DNA from: an uncultured Clostridia bacterium
GTDB lineage: Bacteria > Bacillota > Clostridia > Oscillospirales > Acutalibacteraceae
Assembly: GCA_946409885.1 (NCBI GenBank)
Contig: CAMJYF010000036.1
Coordinates: forward strand, 1-9,926
Reading direction: 5' to 3'
Length of the DNA stretch: 9,926 nt
In this document: positions 1 to 7,400 of the stretch, piece after piece
How positions within the stretch are numbered: the first letter of the stretch is position 1
How the letters are laid out: each line of letters starts with the position of its first letter
The notes under the pieces: model-generated
Told to the model about the DNA's origin: nothing
The model's database searches: none
What the model saw: only the letters and a program-made list of their open reading frames with translations
Made by a program: the position numbers and the translations under genes

Positions 1-64
1 ACCACTCCCGTATCATCCCAGGAGAGGCGATGCCGATCTTGATGGCGTCAAACGTAGCGTTCAT
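1..64 (-). CDS. rpoC: DNA-directed RNA polymerase subunit beta' (5' end only, runs off left edge)
   Basis: The first 21 codons on the minus strand read MNATFDAIKIGIASP followed by G-MIREW. This is the highly conserved N-terminus of bacterial RpoC, where the family shows FDAIKIGLASPE-IREWS. RpoC is the catalytic beta' subunit of the core transcription enzyme. The ATG at 62-64 has a strong Shine-Dalgarno (GGGGAGGAG) eight bases upstream, which fixes the start. Only 21 nt separate it from the stop of the LRR-dockerin gene, so the two are probably cotranscribed, although rpoC may have a further promoter that is not visible. Bacterial rpoC normally follows rpoB directly; here no rpoB lies upstream. 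The window cannot show whether the rest of the gene is intact, so this could also be a fragment or an assembly junction. Recognition of the family is firm; intactness is unknown. Confidence 0.85.
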   Translation of the reverse strand, partial: MNATFDAIKIGIASPGMIREW

Positions 65-85
65 GCTTTCTGCTCCTCCCCTTCC

Positions 86-1660
86 TTAAAACTCGTCGCT
101 GAGGGGATCGTCCTCAAAGGAGGCGTCCACTGCGATCTTGTCCGTGCCGCCTTCAAACTCCGTAAAGGTGGGGTTCACGGGAGTGGCGCATTCCATGGAA
201 GACGGATCCTCCAAAAACGCGCAGACGCGCATGGCCAGTCTCGCGTCGGCGGCAGTGAGATTGCCGTCGTTGTCAAGATCAGACCGGACGAAGCTTACCA
301 CATCCAGTCCGACCGCACCGCGAAGGATCATTCTCGCGTCGGCGGGCGTCACGTGGCCGTCCAGGTCCACATCGCCCTTGGCAAAGGTGAAATAGACCGT
401 GGCGTTCCGCAGGTTTTCATTGCCGTCGCCGAACGTAAGGCCGATGGCTTCCCCTGATTCCAGCAAAAGGTTGTATGTGGTGTCATCGCTCACGGAAATC
501 GCGTTCCATTCCTCCTCCGTTCCGAGGAAATAGACGGATTCCAGCGCCGTGCACTCGGAGAACGTCTGATCGCCGACGCGTCTCAACCCGGAGGATAATG
601 TGATCTCTTTCAACGACGCGCAGCCGTGCAGCATCCAGTTCCCCAAAAAAGAGACGCCATCGGGAACGCGGAGGCTTTTCAACCCGCCGCAGGCGCCAAA
701 GGCTTTATCGCCTATGGTTGTCAACGAGTCCGGAAGCAGAATATGCCGCAATCCGTAAGCGCCGTTGAAAGCGCCGTATCCGATTGTGGTAACGCCTGAC
801 GGTACCGCATAGCTGTAGGCCGCTTTATCGGACGGGTAACGCAGCAGGACGGTTTGCGTTTTGTTGAACAGAACGCCGTCCGATACGCTGAAATACGGAT
901 GATCGTCAGCCACGGAAAAAGCTTCCAACTGACAGCTGCCTTCAAACGCGCCGGTTTCGATGCGCGTCACGTTGTCGGGAATTTCAAATACCGTTTGGCC
1001 GGGTTGGGAGACATAATAAATCAACGTGGACCTGTCTTTGGAGTACAAAGAATGCTCGTAAGAGCAGTACACGGGGTTGTTCTCATCTACCACAAACTCC
1101 CGTAAGGAACCCCAGTAGGTTTCAAATACAAAGCCGTCGATCTCCGTTACGCTGGCGGGAATATAAATGGAGGACGACCGTATGTTATTGAACGCGCCCA
1201 TTTCGATTTTTTGCAGCTGAGGCGGTAAAACCAACTGATCCGCAAGGGCGCAGGAAGCAAAAGCCCAGCCCTGGATTTCCGTTAACCCGGCAGGGAATCT
1301 CACGTCCCGCAACTCGATGCAATGGCTGAACAAAAAATACGGAATGACGGCCAATGTGTCAGGCAATTCCGCCGAGGTCAGTTCCGTGCATCTGGCGAAG
1401 GCGGAACCGGCGATGTCGGTGATCCCTTCGCCTACCACCAGCGAACGGATATCCGCCCGGTCGGAAAAGACCTGCGTCACCGTGCCGGTGCCGGTGATGA
1501 CGAGGTTGCCCTCTTCATCCAGCGTATACGCGGCGGTGTCGCCGCAGGGGCCGGATTCCACAATTGCCACGGCGGCGCCCGCCAGCCGCAGAACGGGCAG
1601 CAGGGATAACGCCATCGCAAAGCTGAGGAACACCGCAAGAAAACGTTTCGCGTTCTTCAT
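86..1660 (-). CDS. Secreted BspA-like leucine-rich-repeat protein with C-terminal type I dockerin
   Basis: The 524-aa product starts with a Sec signal peptide: a KNAKR basic start, a hydrophobic core at residues 8-30 and probable cleavage near 28-33. Residues about 40-400 carry BspA/TpLRR-type repeats (LRR_5 family), seen as recurring patterns such as LPDSLTTIGDKAFGACGGLK and VPSGVTTIGYGAFNG. Residues about 429-485 form a type I dockerin with two F-hand calcium loops, DVDLDGHVTPADAR and DLDNDGNLTAADAR. Known dockerins bind cohesin modules on scaffoldins or cell surfaces, and BspA-like LRRs mediate protein or host binding; the ligand here is unknown. A 39-residue acidic tail follows the dockerin, which is usually terminal. 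The ATG at 1658-1660 has GGAG eight bases upstream. The gene is led by the strong promoter at 1725-1753, lies divergent to the Xre regulator, and sits 21 nt before rpoC. Base composition is slightly less GC-rich than glmS. Confidence 0.88.
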   Translation of the reverse strand: MKNAKRFLAVFLSFAMALSLLPVLRLAGAAVAIVESGPCGDTAAYTLDEEGNLVITGTGTVTQVFSDRADIRSLVVGEGITDIAGSAFARCTELTSAELPDTLAVIPYFLFSHCIELRDVRFPAGLTEIQGWAFASCALADQLVLPPQLQKIEMGAFNNIRSSSIYIPASVTEIDGFVFETYWGSLREFVVDENNPVYCSYEHSLYSKDRSTLIYYVSQPGQTVFEIPDNVTRIETGAFEGSCQLEAFSVADDHPYFSVSDGVLFNKTQTVLLRYPSDKAAYSYAVPSGVTTIGYGAFNGAYGLRHILLPDSLTTIGDKAFGACGGLKSLRVPDGVSFLGNWMLHGCASLKEITLSSGLRRVGDQTFSECTALESVYFLGTEEEWNAISVSDDTTYNLLLESGEAIGLTFGDGNENLRNATVYFTFAKGDVDLDGHVTPADARMILRGAVGLDVVSFVRSDLDNDGNLTAADARLAMRVCAFLEDPSSMECATPVNPTFTEFEGGTDKIAVDASFEDDPLSDEF

Positions 1661-1724
1661 GATTCAAACTCCTTTTTGTTGTATTACACCTTTTTTGTTT
1701 TGCACAAATCAGATGCTCTGTGTC

Positions 1725-1753
1725 AGTATAACACAACCGCTGGTTGTTGTCAA
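1725..1753 (-). promoter_or_regulatory. Near-consensus sigma-A promoter for the LRR-dockerin gene (and possibly rpoC)
   Basis: On the minus strand, TTGACA (1748-1753) is separated by exactly 17 nt from TATACT (1725-1730). The predicted start is near 1718, giving a leader of about 58 nt before the ATG at 1660. The -35 hexamer is perfect and the -10 matches five of six positions. Two palindromes overlap the -35 and the spacer, so repressor binding would block polymerase. No other good promoter was noticed between here and rpoC. Confidence 0.75.
1733..1747. promoter_or_regulatory. Operator-like palindrome in the promoter spacer
   Basis: ACAACC-gct-GGTTGT is a perfect 6-bp inverted repeat with a 3-nt centre. 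It lies entirely between the -10 and -35 elements of the leftward promoter. Its half-site resembles the GTTGTT half-sites of the neighbouring palindrome, with which it overlaps by five bases. The likely ligand is the adjacent Xre regulator; that is inferred from position and from the relatedness of the three sites. Confidence 0.5.
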
Positions 1754-1760
1754 TAACAAC
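1743..1760. promoter_or_regulatory. Operator-like palindrome over the -35 element
   Basis: GTTGTTGTCAATAACAAC has arms GTTGTT and AACAAC plus a matching inner T/A pair, so 14 of 18 positions obey the dyad. It fully covers the -35 hexamer of the leftward promoter. The half-site GTTGTTRTCA recurs at 1789-1798 in front of the regulator gene. Size and symmetry suit a dimeric Cro/C2-type helix-turn-helix protein. Confidence 0.55.
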
Positions 1761-1775
1761 TAAATAGATTTTTAT

Positions 1776-1802
1776 TTAACACTCCCGGGTTGTTATCATA
1801 AT
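1776..1802 (+). promoter_or_regulatory. Possible promoter for the Xre regulator gene
   Basis: TTAACA (1776-1781, five of six matches to TTGACA) and CATAAT (1797-1802, five of six matches to TATAAT) are spaced by 15 nt, which is short of the ideal 17. Transcription would start near 1809, giving a leader of about 25 nt to the ATG at 1834. The -10 lies inside the third palindrome, consistent with autoregulation. An alternative is TTGTCA at 1747-1752 with a poor -10 near 1770. Confidence 0.35.
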
Positions 1803-1808
1803 AACAGA
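1789..1808. promoter_or_regulatory. Operator-like palindrome before the Xre gene
   Basis: The core TGTTAT-cata-ATAACA (1791-1806) is a perfect 6-bp inverted repeat. Extended leftward it begins GTTGTTATCA, nearly identical to the half-site GTTGTTGTCA at 1743-1752. It overlaps the candidate -10 of the regulator gene. The simplest reading is negative autoregulation by the encoded protein. Confidence 0.5.
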
Positions 1809-1833
1809 GTACTACAATCAATGGGTGATAAAT

Positions 1834-2154
1834 ATGGTAGCAAACTTAAAAACATTGCGGGTCCGCGGCAATATCAGCCAACAGCAGCTGGCGGCCGCCA
1901 TCGGCGTCAGCCAGCAATCCGTCAACAAATACGAAAACCACAACACGGAACCGGATATTGCAACGCTGATCGCGCTGGCGGACTATTTCCGCACGTCGGT
2001 CGATTATCTGGTGGGGCACACGCAGGTTTGCCGCCCCATTGAGCCGATGACGCGGAACGATCTGAACCTGGCGGAAATGAAGGTGATCGAATGTTACCGG
2101 AAACTGCCGCCCGAAAAGCAGAAGGCCGTTGACGCGCTGTTGGAGGTGTTGTGA
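1834..2154 (+). CDS. Small Xre/Cro-family helix-turn-helix transcriptional regulator
   Basis: The 106-aa product has an N-terminal HTH_3 domain at residues about 5-61. Helix 2 is QQQLAAAIGV (17-25 region), and SQQSVNKYEN follows as the recognition helix. Then come the typical EPDIATLIALADYFRTSVDYLVG sequence of the family (written from position 39 to 61) and a short C-terminal helical stretch, LNLAEMKVIECYRKL, probably for dimerisation. The protein has no sensor or enzymatic domain, so the inducing signal is unknown. I chose the ATG at 1834 over the in-frame GTG at 1825 because GGGTGAT (1823-1829) makes a good Shine-Dalgarno for it and the family usually begins just before the LK-LR motif. 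The gene is divergent from the LRR-dockerin gene. Three related palindromes in between suggest it represses that gene and itself. Confidence 0.88.
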   Translation: MVANLKTLRVRGNISQQQLAAAIGVSQQSVNKYENHNTEPDIATLIALADYFRTSVDYLVGHTQVCRPIEPMTRNDLNLAEMKVIECYRKLPPEKQKAVDALLEVL

Positions 2155-2295
2155 GCGACGGAGAACTTCAGACAACGCATCCGCCTGTCCCGCATCGGCA
2201 AAGGGGGATTTTGCGCCGTGAAACAATTGTGCGACAAACTGCCGTTCTGCATATCGGCTTTAAGCAGAAAAATACTAAATATTGTACCTTGCTGA
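2155..2295 (+). pseudogene. Possible decayed N-terminus of a second Xre-type HTH gene
   Basis: Directly after the regulator's TGA, and in the same frame, 46 codons are open before TGA at 2293-2295. The translation holds ENFRQRIRLSRIGKG and, after an apparent two-residue excess, KQLCDKL and SALSRK. Xre-family N-termini typically read -FG-RIR-LR--KG-S--QLADKLGVSRSALSRYE, so the order and most of the spacing agree. There is no start codon, and no continuation of the domain follows. It could be a truncated tandem copy or coincidence in a short stretch. The rest of the gap to glmS (2296-2377) holds only the weak TATACT box at 2349-2354 and the Shine-Dalgarno of glmS. Confidence 0.3.
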
Positions 2296-2377
2296 ATTAT
2301 CTCATAAATCTTTTCGCCGCGGCATTATATAAATCAGGGAAAAACAGCTATACTATTGACGGAAAGGTTCTGATAAC

Positions 2378-4210
2378 ATGTGCGGCATTATCGGAAAGGC
2401 CGGAGACGGCAACGTCATCCCGGATCTCATCAACGGGCTGAAAAAACTGGAATACCGGGGTTACGATTCCGCGGGGCTGGCGGTGCTGAACGGCAACGTC
2501 TACAGCAGCGTAAAGACCGCCGGCAAGGTGGAAGCCCTTGCGGAGAAGGTGACCGCCTGCCGCTGCTCCCCTGGCAGTACGGGCGTGGGCCACACCCGCT
2601 GGGCCACCCACGGCGCGCCCACGGACAAAAACGCCCATCCCCACTTCAGCCCGGACGGGAAGTTTGCCGTGGTACACAACGGTATCATCGAAAACGCGGC
2701 GGAGCTGAAAAAGACGGTGCTGCCGCAGGACGAGGTATACGCCTCCGACACCGATACCGAGGTGGCGGCGCACCTGCTGGCCTATTATTACAAGGGAGAC
2801 GTGATCGGGGCCGTCTCGAAAACAGTCAACGCGCTGCAGGGCTCTTTCGCGCTGGGCATCCTCTGTTCCGATTGCCCCGATACGCTGTTCGCGGCGGCCT
2901 ACGCCAGCCCGCTGTTCGCGGCCAAGGGGAAAACCGGCGCCTTTATCGCCTCCGACATGGGGGCGGTGGGCGAAGACGCCGCAGAGATCTATCAACTGGC
3001 GGACCGGGAGATCGCCCGCCTGACAAAGGACGACGTCGCGTTTTTCTCCGCCGACGGCAAACCTGTTGTCAAGAATATGGTCAACGTGCAGGTGGGGCAG
3101 CTGAGCCTGGAAAAGGGCGGCTATGAACATTATATGCTGTATGAGATCATGCAGCAGCCGGACGCGGTGCGCGACACCATTCTGCCCCTGATCCGGGACG
3201 GCCATATCATCCGCCACGAGGGCTTTCCGGAAGGGGGATTCGTCAGGGACCGTCTCAACAGGATCCGGATCGTCGCCTGCGGCTCGGCGTATCACGCCGG
3301 GCTGGTAGGGGCGGCGCTGATCGAGCGGTACTGCGGCGTCGACTGCCGGGCGGAGGTGGCCTCGGAGTTCCGCTACGCCGCGCCGCTGATCGATAAAAAT
3401 ACACTGGCGGTGTTCATTAGCCAGAGCGGCGAAACCGCCGACACGCTGGCGGCCCTGCGTCTGGCCAAAAAAAAGCGGGCGCAGACGCTGGCCATCGTCA
3501 ACACAGAGGGCAGCGCCATCGCCACGGAAAGCGACGCGGCGGTGTTCACCCGCGCGGGACGGGAGATCGCCGTGGCCACCACCAAGGCCTACAGCGCCCA
3601 GCTGGCGGTGCTGTACGCGCTGACGCTGTACCTGGCGCGGGAGAAAGGGACGATGTCGACCGCGCAGGAGGGCGCGTACACTCAGGAGCTGCTGCGGCTG
3701 CCGGAAAAGATCCGCCTGACAACCGAAACGGTCAGCGAAACCGTGACGGAGCTGGCCGGTCTGCTGGCCCAAAAAGAGGATATGTTCTTCATCGGCCGCC
3801 TGCTGGACAGCGCCGCCGCCATGGAGGGCAGCCTGAAGATGAAGGAGATCAGTTATATCAACTCCCAGGCCTACGCGGCGGGCGAGCTGAAGCACGGCAC
3901 CATTTCGCTGGTGGAGGAGGGCACCCCCGTGATCGCGCTGGCCACCCAGCCGGAGGTATTCTCCAAAACCGTGGCCAATCTGCACGAGGTAAAGGCCCGG
4001 GGCGCGTACACCGTCCTGATCACCACGGAACAATTGCTGGGCAGGGAATACGCGGCGGACAAGGTGATCGCAGTGCCCGATACCGCCGGGCCCTTCGCCG
4101 TTTCGCTGGCCGTGGTGCCCCTGCAGCTGCTGAGCTATTACACCGCCAAAAACCGCGGCTGCGACATCGACAAACCGAAAAACCTGGCAAAATCGGTGAC
4201 GGTAGAGTGA
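2378..4210 (+). CDS. glmS: Glutamine--fructose-6-phosphate aminotransferase (isomerizing), GlmS
   Basis: This cytosolic enzyme makes glucosamine-6-phosphate from fructose-6-phosphate and glutamine, the first committed step to UDP-GlcNAc for peptidoglycan. At 610 aa it is full length (E. coli GlmS has 609). The N-terminal class II glutaminase domain (about 1-220) has the nucleophile Cys2 in MCGIIG, RGYDSAG (27-33), GHTRWATHG (71-79) and HNGIIEN (100-106). Two SIS sugar-isomerase domains follow: CGSAYHAG (301-308) and SQSGETADT (349-357) in the first, and EGSLKMKEISY (483-493) and ELKHGT (503-508) in the second. The C-terminal lid ends in KNLAKSVTVE with the conserved lysine at 605. GGAAAGG lies ten bases before the ATG. 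A -10-like TATACT is at 2349-2354 but its -35 is poor. The gene converges on the giant repeat-protein gene, with a shared terminator between them. All key catalytic residues are present. Confidence 0.98.
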   Translation: MCGIIGKAGDGNVIPDLINGLKKLEYRGYDSAGLAVLNGNVYSSVKTAGKVEALAEKVTACRCSPGSTGVGHTRWATHGAPTDKNAHPHFSPDGKFAVVHNGIIENAAELKKTVLPQDEVYASDTDTEVAAHLLAYYYKGDVIGAVSKTVNALQGSFALGILCSDCPDTLFAAAYASPLFAAKGKTGAFIASDMGAVGEDAAEIYQLADREIARLTKDDVAFFSADGKPVVKNMVNVQVGQLSLEKGGYEHYMLYEIMQQPDAVRDTILPLIRDGHIIRHEGFPEGGFVRDRLNRIRIVACGSAYHAGLVGAALIERYCGVDCRAEVASEFRYAAPLIDKNTLAVFISQSGETADTLAALRLAKKKRAQTLAIVNTEGSAIATESDAAVFTRAGREIAVATTKAYSAQLAVLYALTLYLAREKGTMSTAQEGAYTQELLRLPEKIRLTTETVSETVTELAGLLAQKEDMFFIGRLLDSAAAMEGSLKMKEISYINSQAYAAGELKHGTISLVEEGTPVIALATQPEVFSKTVANLHEVKARGAYTVLITTEQLLGREYAADKVIAVPDTAGPFAVSLAVVPLQLLSYYTAKNRGCDIDKPKNLAKSVTVE

Positions 4211-4234
4211 CAAATTGGGGGTTGGCGAGATACC

Positions 4235-4329
4235 CTGTAGGGGCGGGCACCGACCGCCCGTAACCGTAATCATTTTAACCACTTTCCATTCGAGGGTGTT
4301 TAACGGGCGGTCTGTGCCCGCCCCTACAG
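4235..4329. mobile_element. MITE-like inverted-repeat element in the glmS 3' region
   Basis: Arms at 4236-4261 and 4303-4328 are 26 nt each and complementary with one mismatch; the outer C4235-G4329 also pairs. Each arm starts TGTAGGGGCGGGCAC and ends in CCGCCCGT. About 41 nt of AT-richer sequence lies between the arms. Imperfect complementarity continues outward through the GGGGG and CCCCC tracts (near 4217-4221 and 4340-4344), so the element may span about 4215-4345. It encodes nothing. Small GTAGGGGCGGGC palindromes are, from memory, dispersed in Oscillospiraceae-type genomes. As RNA it would form a long hairpin downstream of the glmS stop. Confidence 0.6.
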
Positions 4330-4357
4330 TGCGACAAATCCCCCTTTCGCGCCTGAA

Positions 4358-4390
4358 AAGAGGCCCTGAACGATATGTTCAGGGCCTCTT
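4358..4390. terminator. Bidirectional intrinsic terminator between convergent genes
   Basis: A perfect 14-bp stem, AAGAGGCCCTGAAC (4358-4371) and GTTCAGGGCCTCTT (4377-4390), closes a 5-nt loop. On the plus strand it is followed by a T-rich run (GGTTGGTATTTTG) and serves glmS. On the minus strand the stem end runs into CTTTTC and would serve the giant repeat-protein gene, which stops at 4436. No other terminator is seen in this 225-bp gap. Confidence 0.8.
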
Positions 4391-4435
4391 GGTTGGTATT
4401 TTGTTGCGGCGGGCGGGCCGCCGGATCAGCGCTGC

Positions 4436-7400
4436 TTATTTGCTGAACAGCTTGGCGATGGAGCGGAAGAAGGAGATCAGCTTGCAGACGAAGCCGTCAT
4501 AGCCCCAGAAGCCGCCGGTCTTGCCCACGTGGTTGCGGCCGCACTTGTCGCACACGCCGGTGGTGGTGCCGTTGCCGGAATCATCCGTGGAACCGTTCAT
4601 GGACTGGCCGCACTTGTCGCACTTGCCATCGCCGTTATCATCGTGATGGCCGATGGCCTCCAGGACACCCTGTTCCGTCGTTTCGCCGCAGATCGTGCAG
4701 ACGTACTGATAGCTGCCGACCGCCGTGCAGGTCGGCTCGCTGATAAGCACGAATTCCGTCATATGCGGGCCCAGCGGCAGCTCGGTGGTCACTTCGTCGC
4801 CGCAGACCGAGCAGGTCTTGACGATCAGGCCGGTGTGCTGGCAGTCGCCCTCGTCAGACTGCGTCACGTACTGATGCTCCGCAAGGCTGCCGTAGGAAGC
4901 GCCGCAGATCTCGCAGACCGCCTGCTCCACGCAGGTGGCCATGCCGCCCTGATGGCCGTTGGCGGGCACTTCGTTCACCGTCTGGGTGGCGCCGCAGTTG
5001 GCGCAGGTAAGGGTTGTATAGCCCGCTGCGGTGCAGGTGGGCGCGGTTACGGTTTCATCGCCCCAGCTGTGGGCAAGCGCGGGCAGCACGATCTCATCCG
5101 CCGTATACTTCCCAACGCCGGCAGCGTCGGCATAGTAAATATCGGTGCAGCGGGAGCAGACGTAGTATTCCGGATTGCCGTCCACGCCGCAGGTGGGCGC
5201 CTTGGCCGCCACTTTGGTCATATTGTGGCCAAGCCTATCCAGCTTCTTGACCTGGACGTCGGAGAGGACGGCCGTATGGGCCTCGCAGGTCTCCAGCGTA
5301 CAGTAGCGCACGCGGGAGCCGTCCTCCAGACAGGTGGCCGCTTTCACCAGCTGCCACTCGCCCCACTGGTGGCCCAGGGCGGGAACGTCTCTGGACTCGG
5401 TCAGCAGCAGACCGCAGTTGACGCACTTTTCATAGGAGGTTTTGCCCTTCTCCGTGCAGGTGGGGGCCACGGCGGGCATGGTCTGCCACACGTGATCCAG
5501 CTTGGGCACGGAGGTCTGCGCCTGCAGCACGGTGCCGCAGACAGAGCAGGTGATCTCCGCCTTCAGGCCGGTGGCCGTACAGGTGGCCGCCACCGCTTCC
5601 TTGGTCACGGTCTCCGTATGGGCGGGCTTTTCAATGGTGGTGTATTCCTTATAGCCGCAGACGGCGCACTCGGTGTATTCCAAACCCACCTGCGCGCAGG
5701 TGGCCTCGCGCTCGATCTGCGCCTCGCCCATCTCGTGGGCGGTCATGGGGATGACCTCGCAGCCTTCCAGCACCTGGCCGCAGACCTCACACACCGTACC
5801 GGCGGTTTTGCCTTCGGCGGAACAGGTGGCGGGGATGGTCTCCACGGCCTTTTCGGTATGGCCGGCGGCCGGGATGGCCTCACTGACGGTATGGCCGCAG
5901 CGTTTGCAGTACTTGGTGCGGACGCCGTCCTCCTCACAGGAGGCGGCCGTCACGATCCAGTTGCTGTAGCTGTGATCCAGCGCCGGGATCTCGTCGCCGC
6001 CCACGGTGGTATCGCAGTTGGCGCACTTCATCACCGCGCTGGTGCCGGTGGCCGTGCAGGTGGCGGGTACCTCGGCGGTCACGGTTTCCGTATAGGTGTG
6101 GGCCTTCATGGGCAGCCACTTGTAATTGGTAAGCACCTTGCCGCAGACGTCGCAGATCTTATAGGAGGATTTGCCCTTTTCGGTGCAGGTGGCGGGCTGC
6201 TCTGCCACCGTCTTTTCCACATGGTCGGCCAGCTCGTCGTAGACGATCTCCGTCTCGTTGCAGCGGCGGCAGGTAAAGGTGGTGTAGCCGGGGGTGACGC
6301 AGGGCTGCTCGGAATCCGTATGCACGCCCTCATCCCAATCGTGGCCCAGGGCCTCCTGTGTGGTGATGGCGGCGCTGCCCTCGGCGATCTCGCCGCAGCG
6401 GGAGCAGACGGTACCGGCGGTGTGGCCGTCCCTGGTACAGGTGGCCTCTTCCGCGGCGGTCTCCACCCAGTCATGGCCCAGCGCTTCGGTCACGGTTTCG
6501 GCCAGGGTGATCTCGGTGGCGCCGTCCTCATCGACAAAGACCTTGCCGCAGGTACGGCAGGTGGAATAGGCGATATTGCCGGTCTCGGTGCAGTGGGCGT
6601 CCTTGGCGGCGGTGCGTTCCATTTCATGGCCCAGCGCCGGAATGACATAGGAATCCGAAATGATCAGGTTGCACCTGAGGCAGACGGTCTTATCCGCGCG
6701 GCCTTCCGTAGTGCAGGTGGCGGGGGTGCCCGCCTGGGTCTGCGGGTCATGGCCCAGCGCGTCGGTGAAATTGCGCTTTTCCGTATGGGTCTCGTTGTTG
6801 GCGCAGACGTACAGGTCGTAGCCCTTCTCGGTGCAGGTGGGGGCTGCCGTGCTGCCGAACTGATAGTTATGGCCCTTGGCGGGGATCACGCCGTCGGCGG
6901 AATCCACCGGAACAAACAGGCCGTCCTGAATATCGTAATACTGAACAGACGTATTGTCCTCCGTCCGCACGGTATCGCCGCACAGGGCGCAGGCCGCCGT
7001 GGCGTATTTGCCGGTAGCGGTGCAGGTGGAAGCCTTGTAGCCGGAATAGGTCACCACCGGGTTGCCGTTGGCGTCCTTATGGCCGATCTTGGGAATAATC
7101 TGTTTGTAGACGTGGCTGCAGTCCACACACTTCATGTACTGGTAGCCGTCCGTCGTGCAGGTGGCATCCTTGAAGGCGGTGGTATCGGCGGTGACGCCGT
7201 TTTCGGCCAGCTGCGCCGTGGTGAGCTGTTCAAAGTGGTGGGCGTAGGCGTCGTACATGGCCTGAACGGTGATATCCTCCTGCACGTGCTTGAAGGTAGC
7301 CGTGTAGTTGTTGCCGTTCACGGCGACGGTATGGATATCCTTACCCTCCGCGGCGTCCGAACGGACCCACTCCTTGAACACATAGTGATACTTGTCGTTG

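Noticed and set aside
1317..1763. 148-codon plus-strand open frame antisense to the LRR gene
   Set aside because: It covers the coding strand of a well-supported gene and its promoter, has no Shine-Dalgarno that I could see, and its sequence resembles no family.
2155..2377. glmS ribozyme upstream of glmS
   Set aside because: I looked for the AGCGCC-type cleavage site and the conserved pseudoknot core seen in Firmicute glmS leaders and found nothing comparable in this 223-nt gap.
2151..2441. 96-codon frame starting GTG, overlapping the regulator's stop and preceded by GGAGGTG
   Set aside because: The overlap and Shine-Dalgarno-like sequence are suggestive of coupling, but the frame runs 64 nt into glmS, its translation is not protein-like, and the alternative frame carries the HTH-like remnant.
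2348..4282. 644-codon minus-strand open frame opposite glmS
   Set aside because: It is a shadow of the GC-rich, strongly biased glmS codons. The translation is rich in arginine, glycine and glutamine with no recognisable domain, and the plus-strand gene is unambiguous.
4235..4329. CRISPR repeat or attachment site reading of the palindrome
   Set aside because: There is only one inverted pair, with no regularly spaced direct repeats, no spacers, and no integrase gene in the window.
4646..7165. Multiheme cytochrome reading of the CxxC-rich region
   Set aside because: The units are CxxCG or CxxCx and lack the histidine directly after the second cysteine that covalent c-type heme attachment requires.
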